From Methanobacteriota archaeon (GTDB lineage: Archaea; Thermoplasmatota; Poseidoniia; Poseidoniales; Poseidoniaceae), in contig JAPOHM010000023.1 of assembly GCA_029979405.1 (NCBI GenBank), forward strand, positions 1 through 12,353: a stretch of 12,353 bases of DNA, in the 5' to 3' direction. The notes below the pieces were generated by a model, which worked only from the letters and a program-made list of their open reading frames with translations, did not search any database and had not been told where the DNA came from. The position numbers and the translations under genes are program-made. Each line of letters starts with the position of its first letter. Position 1 is the first letter of the stretch. Positions 6,245 to 12,353 of the stretch are shown here, one piece after another.

Positions 6245-8638
6245 ATGAGATATTTTACAGGGTTCATGCGCCGAATGGCTTTGTTGGTGTTGTTTATTAT
6301 GATGCCATTTCACTATTCGGTGTCAGCAGATGGGCATCCATTCAATTTTTACATTGATGAAGAAGTAATTATTCATCCTGCTGAAACCATTTCCTTGCGT
6401 GTAGCATACCACAATATAGTAAACGATGAAAGACATTTCAAAATCGAATTGAATCAATCGGATTCTGATATAACGGTCAGTAATTTAGAAACTAACTTTA
6501 CTCGCGTTGCATCAGGAAGATTGGGGGAGTTAAGTCTCAATCTAACTGCTGATGAAAATTCACCATATGGTCTCAAAAATATTTCATTCGATATTACATG
6601 TCTCGAGGATGTAAATTACAGACTTACACACGAGTTAAGCATCGTAGTTTCAAAATGGTCGAACCTTAATTTTGGAGCAAATGATGGCTCAACGTTTCTT
6701 GTTCAGCAAAATGTCAACACATCTTTAGCTGTTAACATTACAAATATGGCAGGCTATATGGACAACGTAACTATTTCAATGGACACAGATTCAAATTGGA
6801 ATTATGGTTTTGTCGGAGATGTTAACGGAGATAAGATTCTGAATATTCAATTAGATGACAATGCTGAAGAGTACATATATTTCTTTATTCATACTCCTCT
6901 AATTTTGAATGGTGCTCCACTTGCTGGAACAGGCCCGACATTCACTCTTACTGCTCAATCTGGACTTGATAAAAGACTGGAAACTTGGACTTTCAGTTTA
7001 AAGATGCAAACCTTTCACAATATTACCATAGATTTTGCTGAAAATGATTTACAATTAGATCCTGGTGATGATGGACGTTTACAAGTAACAGTAAGAAATA
7101 ACGGCAACATTGACACATATTTGGATACAACACTAAGTATCGGAGGTACGGAAAATGCTGATAGAATTGAAGTAAATGGTTGGACAGTCGCTATTTTTAA
7201 TGCATTTGATATGATATCTTTATCCCCGAATGAATCAAGAATAATTGAAATTGGTTTTGATTCACCATATGTAAAAAATAGCGAATTGAACGTCACTCTA
7301 ATAGCTCAACCATTAAATTTCCCACAACGATCAGAAACAATCACTCTGTCTTCTAGCATCAAACTATTACGGTCAGCTAGTCTGACAATGAATGATTTAT
7401 CTTGTCTAATGGTTGAAGTAAACGATACTTGCCAAAAGATGGTAACCATAGAGAACTCTGGTAATTTTTTTGACCAATTCAAAATAACTCTGGTAAATGG
7501 TGACGGGATGAACTTCGATATTACATCCGATTACACGGGACTCTCAAGCGGAGAGGTTAGTCACCAGATACCATTGAACATATCTACTATTCAAGACGCA
7601 GTAGGATTCCAAGAAGGTAGTGTCACCCTCTTGTTGGAAAACTTAGATGGAGAGTTATTGGACCAAATAACGGTATCATCAACTACTGCTGCATTTGTAA
7701 ATTGGATTTGGGAAGATTCTGCACAAGATGTAAACAACGGCAGATTAGAAGTTGTTATGACATTGAGAAATGAAGGTAACATCGTTGATGGATTAATAGT
7801 AAAAATGTCTTCTTCATATTATACAGATATGTCATTTGTACCGCCAAATGAAGCCATATACGAAGGGACAAATGGCAACATTAGGTCATTTGAGATTATT
7901 GACATCCCCGTGGGAGCCAATTTTACGTTTAGAGGATGGGCTGATTTACCTGATGACCAACATTCGAGTGACGATTTCTTCCTCAACATAACAGCAAATA
8001 GTCGCCTTGCTGAGGATAAACCCTTCATTTATTCAGCAAGTTCAAGTTTTGATGCTACCGCAAAAGAAACTGAAAGTGACGGTTCTGTCGTAGACTCCTT
8101 ATCATCAGGGATAGGGTACGTGCTGAAAACAATCTGGGCTTGGAAATTAGTTCTGTTAGCAATTATCGTCAGTGGAGTGATGATCAACAAATCACTAAAT
8201 GACCGAAAGGCAAGATTGGAGAAAATACAACTCGCAAATCCAGAAACAAATTCTGATAAAAATAATGAAGATTGGATGGCAGAATTCTCTAAAAAACGTC
8301 AAACTGAACCTGAAATCGTAGAATCTCCTCAAATCCCTTCAGATGCATTCACTGGTATGTTCAAGGCTTCAAGTAAACCATCTGAACCTGCAATGGAACC
8401 GGTTGATGAGCGTCTGGTGACGGCGGCAAATACTGTTTTAGACCACCATGACATAAATGCGATTAAAGGCAAAATCGAAAACCTAAGTGAGAGTATATCA
8501 CAAGGGGATGTGAGTCAACCTCACGATGCAAATGTGGTGCTACCAGATAACATTGTGCCAGTAACGGATAGAACTGTCCCAAAACCAAAAGAGGAGATTC
8601 CTTCGATGTTTGATTTAGATGACTTGGATTTGCAGTGA
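6245..8638 (+). CDS. Large single-pass membrane protein with Ig-like (CARDB/NEW3-type) repeats and a cytoplasmic tail
   Basis: This 797-residue protein starts with a signal peptide (residues 1 to about 28: RRMALLVLFIMM core, SVSADG cleavage region). About 600 extracellular residues follow, rich in beta-strand and N-glycosylation sequons. They contain repeated signatures of CARDB/NEW3-like Ig folds: LDPGDDGRLQVTVRNNGNID, later VTIENSGNFFDQFKITL, and later still VVMTLRNEGNIVDGL. Their spacing suggests four or five domains. A transmembrane helix at about 631-649 (WAWKLVLLAIIVSGVMI) is followed by basic residues and a charged tail of about 148 residues, predicted to be cytoplasmic, ending in DLDDLDLQ. 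No catalytic motif was seen. It is probably a surface-layer or envelope scaffold that reports or tethers to the inside. It lies 4 nt from rnhB, so it probably heads an operon with rnhB and gltX, although no functional link is obvious. Confidence 0.85.
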   Translation: MRYFTGFMRRMALLVLFIMMPFHYSVSADGHPFNFYIDEEVIIHPAETISLRVAYHNIVNDERHFKIELNQSDSDITVSNLETNFTRVASGRLGELSLNLTADENSPYGLKNISFDITCLEDVNYRLTHELSIVVSKWSNLNFGANDGSTFLVQQNVNTSLAVNITNMAGYMDNVTISMDTDSNWNYGFVGDVNGDKILNIQLDDNAEEYIYFFIHTPLILNGAPLAGTGPTFTLTAQSGLDKRLETWTFSLKMQTFHNITIDFAENDLQLDPGDDGRLQVTVRNNGNIDTYLDTTLSIGGTENADRIEVNGWTVAIFNAFDMISLSPNESRIIEIGFDSPYVKNSELNVTLIAQPLNFPQRSETITLSSSIKLLRSASLTMNDLSCLMVEVNDTCQKMVTIENSGNFFDQFKITLVNGDGMNFDITSDYTGLSSGEVSHQIPLNISTIQDAVGFQEGSVTLLLENLDGELLDQITVSSTTAAFVNWIWEDSAQDVNNGRLEVVMTLRNEGNIVDGLIVKMSSSYYTDMSFVPPNEAIYEGTNGNIRSFEIIDIPVGANFTFRGWADLPDDQHSSDDFFLNITANSRLAEDKPFIYSASSSFDATAKETESDGSVVDSLSSGIGYVLKTIWAWKLVLLAIIVSGVMINKSLNDRKARLEKIQLANPETNSDKNNEDWMAEFSKKRQTEPEIVESPQIPSDAFTGMFKASSKPSEPAMEPVDERLVTAANTVLDHHDINAIKGKIENLSESISQGDVSQPHDANVVLPDNIVPVTDRTVPKPKEEIPSMFDLDDLDLQ

Positions 8639-8642
8639 TATA

Positions 8643-9278
8643 ATGAAAATAGGTGTTGATGAAGCAGGCAGAGGTCCCGTAATTGGACCGCTCGTGGTTT
8701 GTGCATTCGCACAAATCTCTGAAAACCAACTTTCAGATTTAGGAGTTAAAGATTCAAAATTATTGTCTGTCAAAAAGAGGAATGAAATTTATGAAAAATT
8801 GATTGAAATGCCCCACAAGGTAGTGATTTGTTCGCCAGAGCGAATAGACAATTCGGACAACTTAAACAAATTAGAAGTCGAATTGTTTGCTGAGGCATTA
8901 GAAAACATGCCCCAAGGAAAAGTAATCCTTGACGCCTGTGATGTTAATGCTGAAAGATTTGGAAATAATGTATCAAGATTATCAAAAAGAGAATGTGTTG
9001 CTGAGCATAAAGCGGATGAGAAATTCCTTTGTGTGGGCGCTGCGAGCATTATTGCCAAAGTTACCCGAGATAAGATCATACAACAAATATCGGATTCATT
9101 AGGTTTCGATATTGGAAGTGGGTATCCATCTGACCCTAAAACGATTACTGCAATCAAAAAACTTGTTTCTGGAGATACTCCTCATGAATGCTTGAGGTGG
9201 TCTTGGAAGACTGTTGAGAAGGCATGGGGAGGTAAAACCCCTCCAAGGCCTAATTCGAATCAGAAAACCTTGTTTTGA
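8643..9278 (+). CDS. rnhB: Ribonuclease HII
   Basis: RNase HII cuts the RNA strand of RNA-DNA hybrids and removes misincorporated ribonucleotides during replication and repair. The 211-residue chain begins MKIGVDEAGRGPVIGPLVV and has the four expected acidic metal ligands: D6, E7, D97 (in VILDACD) and D125 (in EHKADEK). It also has the DSK motif (37-39), SIIAKVTRD (135-143) and GSGYPSDP with the substrate-sensing tyrosine Y161. All match archaeal RNase HII, and the length is typical. ATG 8643 is chosen because it places DEAGRG at the usual distance; an in-frame upstream ATG at 8619 would overlap the previous gene. The C-terminus, NQKTLF, looks like a short sliding-clamp (PCNA) binding peptide, as seen at the ends of other archaeal RNase HII proteins. 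It lies 4 nt after the membrane-protein gene and 19 nt before gltX. Confidence 0.97.
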   Translation: MKIGVDEAGRGPVIGPLVVCAFAQISENQLSDLGVKDSKLLSVKKRNEIYEKLIEMPHKVVICSPERIDNSDNLNKLEVELFAEALENMPQGKVILDACDVNAERFGNNVSRLSKRECVAEHKADEKFLCVGAASIIAKVTRDKIIQQISDSLGFDIGSGYPSDPKTITAIKKLVSGDTPHECLRWSWKTVEKAWGGKTPPRPNSNQKTLF

Positions 9279-9297
9279 AAAACTCGGCCCCCTACCC

Positions 9298-10974
9298 ATG
9301 ACCATGTCGTGGGAGCCAGATGAAGAAACGCTGGAACTTATTCGGAATCTCGCACTACAAAACAGCTACCAATATGATGGTAAAGGTCAAGCAGGATCGG
9401 TAATAAGTAGAATAATGGGTTCTCGCTCTGATTTGCGACAATTTGGAAAAATAATAGCACCATTAGTTGCTAAAGAAGTTACTATTGCAAATAAATTGGC
9501 AGAAGAAAATGGTGTAGAACACATCCGCCAGATCCTTGAATCAGTAGCACCTGAATTGCTAGAAAAAAAGGAACAAAAAAGAAGAGAAGGTTTACCAGAA
9601 TTACCAAACTTGGGCAATCGAAAACCTGTATTGAGATTTGCACCTAACCCGAATGGACCCCTATCTTTTGGCCATTCTAGAGGTTTGGTGATTAATGGCG
9701 AATACGCAAGAGACTTGGGTGGAGAATTAATTCTAAGATTCGATGATACAGATACTACAGTAAAACCTCCTATGTTGTCCGCATACGAATCGATTCCAAA
9801 ACAACAAGAGCAACTGTGTGGCTTTTCAGCCCATCGCATAGTAATTGCAAGTGAAAGGATGGACAAATATCATGAATATGCAAAGAAATCAATTGAAACA
9901 GACTTTGCATATGTCTGTACATGTTCTGGAGATGATTTCAGAGAATTCAGACTGAAAAATGAAAATTGTCCTTGTAGACTTAACAATATAGAAACAAACC
10001 TCGAATTGTGGGAAAAAATGAATCAAACCGACGGTTTCAATCCAGGAGATGCCGTGCTTAGAATGAAGACTGGAATGGACCAAAAAAATCCTGCATTAAG
10101 AGACTGGCCTGCGGCTCGAATACAAACCAACGCTCACCCAAGAGTTGGCGATAAGTGGCGAGTATGGCCACTATTAGATTTTCAATCTGCTATTGAAGAC
10201 CATTTACAGGGCGTGACACACATCATCAGAGGAAAAGATTTGATGGATTCAACAAGGAAACAAAAATTGCTATACGAACATTTTGGTTGGACATACCCTG
10301 AAACAATTTATTGGGGTCGAGTAAAGGTACACGAATTTGGTTCATTTTCCACATCACAAATGAAGAAAGACATTGCTGAAGGTAAATTCGATGATTGGGA
10401 TGACCCGAGACTTCCTACATTATCGGCTCTTTTTAGGAGAGGAATAAAGCCTGAAGCATTAAGGTCATTCTGGATTGAGTTAGCTTTAACTCAAAAGGAC
10501 ATTGCAGTCCCTCTTTCTACGTTATATTCACACAATACAAAAGTGATAGAACCTAACGCTCCAAGGTTATCATTTGTAAGGAACCCAGTTGAAATTCAAC
10601 TTTCAGGTGATTATCCAAGTAGTCTATCAATCAGTTCTCACCCCGAGACAGAAATGGATCACAGAGTAATCACTATTCAATCCTCAATTTTTATTGAAAG
10701 AGAAGATTCAAACAAGGCCATAAGATTGAAAGATTTTTGCGACATAAGTGCAGATGGATTTGTCGAATCGATAGATCGCTCCGATAAGCGACCAATCGTA
10801 CACTGGACTTCACAAGGCAAGAATACCACATTAAGAATTGCAGATGACAAAACAATAAACGAAGTGACAGGATTGTTGGAAAATCACAATTATCCTATCG
10901 GCACCATTGTTCAATTGGAGAGGATAGGGTATGCTATAATCGAAGATAATGGTTTATTGATGGTGCACGACTGA
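9298..10974 (+). CDS. gltX: Glutamate--tRNA ligase, archaeal type
   Basis: This enzyme charges tRNA-Glu. In archaea the GluRS is usually non-discriminating, with Glu-tRNA-Gln then amidated by GatDE. The chain has 558 residues from ATG 9298 (a second ATG at 9304 is equally possible), normal for the archaeal type. An N-terminal helical extension (1-105) precedes the class I core. The HIGH-region segment is FAPNPNGPLSFGHSRG (residues 114-129), with Ser-Phe-Gly-His for His-Ile-Gly-His. ILRFDDTD (145-152) follows, then a CxC...CxC pair (C207, C209, C224, C226), probably a zinc site. The KMSKS-region segment is STSQMKKDI (351-359). The C-terminal half is beta-rich, as in the archaeal/eukaryotic GlnRS-like anticodon-binding barrels. 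The frame extends to ATG 9214, inside rnhB, but that start is unlikely. No Shine-Dalgarno sequence is evident before 9298. Its last 21 bp overlap a convergent small gene. Confidence 0.95.
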   Translation: MTMSWEPDEETLELIRNLALQNSYQYDGKGQAGSVISRIMGSRSDLRQFGKIIAPLVAKEVTIANKLAEENGVEHIRQILESVAPELLEKKEQKRREGLPELPNLGNRKPVLRFAPNPNGPLSFGHSRGLVINGEYARDLGGELILRFDDTDTTVKPPMLSAYESIPKQQEQLCGFSAHRIVIASERMDKYHEYAKKSIETDFAYVCTCSGDDFREFRLKNENCPCRLNNIETNLELWEKMNQTDGFNPGDAVLRMKTGMDQKNPALRDWPAARIQTNAHPRVGDKWRVWPLLDFQSAIEDHLQGVTHIIRGKDLMDSTRKQKLLYEHFGWTYPETIYWGRVKVHEFGSFSTSQMKKDIAEGKFDDWDDPRLPTLSALFRRGIKPEALRSFWIELALTQKDIAVPLSTLYSHNTKVIEPNAPRLSFVRNPVEIQLSGDYPSSLSISSHPETEMDHRVITIQSSIFIEREDSNKAIRLKDFCDISADGFVESIDRSDKRPIVHWTSQGKNTTLRIADDKTINEVTGLLENHNYPIGTIVQLERIGYAIIEDNGLLMVHD

Positions 10975-11220
10975 AATTGGCTCGCCATCGTCGGTATAAA
11001 CAGAGTATTTTGGCCTCCACTTTGTTATTTCTTCAGTAGTCGGGTCAACCAGTATGTCAAGTTCACAAATCTGTCCACAATTACCATTTTTATCGAGTTG
11101 CGTTGACGTGATAATTCCAAGGATTGATTCTTCTCCCCAGACTACCAAAATGTCTGCATGTTGAAGCCTGACAGTTGCTTCCTCAGTCGAGTCTTCATAC
11201 CCAATTGTCGAAAATTCCAT
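10954..11220 (-). CDS. Small acidic protein of unknown function (88 residues)
   Basis: The 88-residue product is not recognised. It is acidic and predicted to be mostly beta-strand. A central stretch, ADILVVWGEESILGIITST, looks somewhat like the second half of a CBS motif (hydrophobic strand, turn, GIIT), but one isolated half-motif does not establish a CBS domain. A small beta-barrel is another possibility. No signal peptide or membrane segment is visible, so it is probably cytoplasmic. ATG 11220 lies about 25 nt downstream of an AT-rich box on the minus strand, consistent with a leaderless mRNA, which supports it being a real gene. Its TAA (10956-10954) lies inside the 3' end of gltX, giving a 21-bp tail-to-tail overlap. 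It is divergent from the helical-protein gene at 11292. Confidence 0.65.
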   Translation of the reverse strand: MEFSTIGYEDSTEEATVRLQHADILVVWGEESILGIITSTQLDKNGNCGQICELDILVDPTTEEITKWRPKYSVYTDDGEPISVVHHQ

Positions 11221-11241
11221 GGTTTAAACCTAGAGTTGGAG

Positions 11242-11252
11242 ATTTATTATTT
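11242..11252 (-). promoter_or_regulatory. Putative TATA box for the 88-residue gene
   Basis: The minus strand reads AATAATAAAT here, with its centre about 26 nt before ATG 11220. This is the expected spacing for an archaeal leaderless transcript. On the plus strand the same TTTATTATT could place a start about 20 nt before ATG 11292, so it may be shared. Confidence 0.45.
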
Positions 11253-11291
11253 CATAGGTGGGTTCAAAAGATTTGACTGTTACGGGCAATC

Positions 11292-11642
11292 ATGGCAATT
11301 GAACGCTTGTTAACTGGAAACCTCGGCGACCAAGTGAAAGAATTGATGGCTACGGAAGATATCATGCTTGAAGCACTGAGAGATTTAGTAAAGGATGAAA
11401 TCAAAACTTACATTCGAGAAAAAGTAGACGCTGATGAAGAATTAAAGTCCGAAATAAAAGAGGCTATTACTTACTATTTCAATGCAAAAGCACGCTCTGT
11501 TTATGCTGAATTGAAGGCTAGTAGAGCCGCTGCAAGACTTGGTTTGAGAATACTACCCGACGAATTGCAAGGAGAAGTTGGGGAAGCTCTCGTAGGGTTA
11601 TTTGAAAAGGAACTTGGTAATTTATTAGAGAAGGCTCTTTGA
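11292..11642 (+). CDS. Conserved-looking small helical protein (116 residues)
   Basis: This 116-residue, charge-rich protein appears almost entirely alpha-helical, with no signal peptide or membrane segment, so it is probably cytoplasmic. A run of alternating Glu/Lys and hydrophobic residues at about 20-60 (DLVKDEIKTYIREKVDADEE and KSEIKEAITYYFNAK) is amphipathic and could form a helical bundle or coiled coil. It is followed by ASRAAARLGLRILPDELQGE and a C-terminal amphipathic helix. I have an impression that similar short proteins occur in other archaea, but I cannot name a family and assign no function. ATG 11292 is the first start in the frame. No Shine-Dalgarno sequence precedes it; a weak box, TTCAAAAG (11263-11270), sits about 25 nt upstream. 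The secreted-protein gene follows 68 nt later. Confidence 0.8.
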   Translation: MAIERLLTGNLGDQVKELMATEDIMLEALRDLVKDEIKTYIREKVDADEELKSEIKEAITYYFNAKARSVYAELKASRAAARLGLRILPDELQGEVGEALVGLFEKELGNLLEKAL

Positions 11643-11679
11643 AGGTTTTCTGGGTCATTCCGCCATAGTTTTCAAGTGC

Positions 11680-11686
11680 TTTATCG
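11680..11686 (+). promoter_or_regulatory. Possible TATA-like element before the gene at 11711
   Basis: TTTATCG in the 68-bp gap is centred about 28 nt before ATG 11711, giving a predicted start a few bases upstream of the ATG. The match to box A is partial. GGGTGG at 11701-11706 lies only 4 nt from the ATG and would provide ribosome binding if the transcript starts further upstream. Confidence 0.3.
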
Positions 11687-11710
11687 TCTCAGATTGATTT
11701 GGGTGGATTG

Positions 11711-12353
11711 ATGAAGCGTGTTGCACTACCAATCTTTTTGTGCATAATGTTCACCATTTCGTCGTTACCAATACCCAATTCAAGCGCTGAAAGTGTTGAC
11801 ATTTGTTGTGATTCAACTCCTGTTGAATTATTTCTAATTGGACCGTCAGGCAGTGGTGAATTAAGTCCGTTCACTACAGACCTACTCGATGACCCAGAAA
11901 GTCAAACAATTACGAACTCCATCGCACAACAGACTGAAATTGCAAGTTGGGAAATAAATCCTTCATGGGCAGGCAGTTATCCTTCATCCACATGGGAATT
12001 CCAAATATCATACGAACTCGAAAATGCAGGTGGAGCACAAATTAACGCCACCGTAACCGTGGAAATCGGTGGAGATGAATACACAGGAAGTACAGACCAA
12101 TCGAATTCGTTCTTAACAACTGGTTCAGGAACCTTGTCGATTGATGTCGTGGTGGATTCAGGATCGGTACCCTCAGCTTCAAAGGTGAAAGTAACTTTGT
12201 CAGCACAAACCATCGTTTTCACCGTACCAGGGTCTGATGCCGTCTTGGAATTCTTCTGGGGAAGCAATGACCATGAGTCAAGCATAACTGCAGATATTCC
12301 AATTGTTGACCTAATCGTTGACGAGCCTGTTACTGAAGGTATGGATGTTTACG
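11711..12353 (+). CDS. Exported protein of unknown function, 5' part only
   Basis: An open frame runs from ATG 11711 to the right edge without a stop, giving 214 complete codons. The first residues, MKRVALPIFLCIMFTISS, then LPIPNSSAES, form a signal peptide with likely cleavage after SSA (residue 26). A vicinal cysteine pair (C32, C33) follows in VDICCDSTPVELFLIGPSGS. The rest is Ser/Thr/Gly-rich and beta-strand-like, including WEFQISYELENAGGAQINAT (a pattern seen in CARDB-type Ig-like domains) and VKVTLSAQTIVFTVPGSDA. It therefore looks like another beta-sandwich surface protein, of the same general kind as the 797-residue protein at 6245. Any membrane anchor or sorting tail would lie beyond the window. 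GGGTGGATTG directly precedes the ATG and echoes the initiation region at 6230. Confidence 0.82.
   Translation, partial: MKRVALPIFLCIMFTISSLPIPNSSAESVDICCDSTPVELFLIGPSGSGELSPFTTDLLDDPESQTITNSIAQQTEIASWEINPSWAGSYPSSTWEFQISYELENAGGAQINATVTVEIGGDEYTGSTDQSNSFLTTGSGTLSIDVVVDSGSVPSASKVKVTLSAQTIVFTVPGSDAVLEFFWGSNDHESSITADIPIVDLIVDEPVTEGMDVY

Noticed and set aside
9387..9866. A 159-codon minus-strand open frame opposite gltX
   Set aside because: It lies wholly within the conserved GluRS core and shows no domain or promoter of its own.
11643..11710. Gap between the helical and exported-protein genes, checked for a tRNA or small RNA
   Set aside because: It is only 68 bp, with no cloverleaf, no T-loop consensus and no clear stem. 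It holds only the promoter and ribosome-binding signals described.

Overview
The window reads as a piece of a planktonic euryarchaeal genome, most likely Marine Group II/III (Poseidoniales-like, class Poseidoniia). This is an inference from gene content. The window carries archaeal-type PheT, GluRS, RNase HII and the start of a type II GAPDH, alongside long, acidic, Asn/Asp-rich exported proteins. One of these has a PGF-CTERM-like sorting tail and a chain of fasciclin, EF-hand, LDL-receptor-A-like and blue-copper domains. TATA boxes about 25 nt from start codons suggest archaeal promoters and several leaderless mRNAs. No rRNA, tRNA, CRISPR array, insertion sequence or integrase was seen. No gene-free stretch exceeds 300 bases.

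Layout, left to right. (1) Positions 1-61, minus strand: the first residues of GAPDH, cut by the window edge. (2) Divergent from it, plus strand: a 502-residue GXGXG glutamate-synthase-like protein (158-1666), then pheT (1671-3338). The pheT start appears to be a rare ATT codon whose Shine-Dalgarno sequence overlaps the preceding stop. (3) Convergent, minus strand, two genes overlapping by 14 bp: a multidomain copper/FAS1 surface protein (6165-4276) followed by a membrane-anchored protein with a HmuY-like domain (4289-3345). (4) Divergent from these across a 79-bp promoter region, plus strand: a 797-residue Ig-like-repeat membrane protein (6245-8638), rnhB (8643-9278) and gltX (9298-10974), packed like an operon. 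(5) An 88-residue minus-strand gene whose end overlaps the end of gltX by 21 bp. (6) Plus strand: a 116-residue helical protein (11292-11642) and a secreted protein (11711 onward) that runs off the right edge.

Functionally, the plus-strand housekeeping genes supply tRNA charging (Phe, Glu), removal of RNA from DNA, and central carbon metabolism. They are interleaved with cell-surface genes. The most unusual locus is the minus-strand pair 6165-3345: a sorted surface protein combining adhesion-type domains, calcium sites and a complete set of type-1 copper ligands, translationally coupled to a HmuY-like anchored partner. A surface metal-handling or electron-transfer role is a reasonable hypothesis, but the sequence does not prove it.
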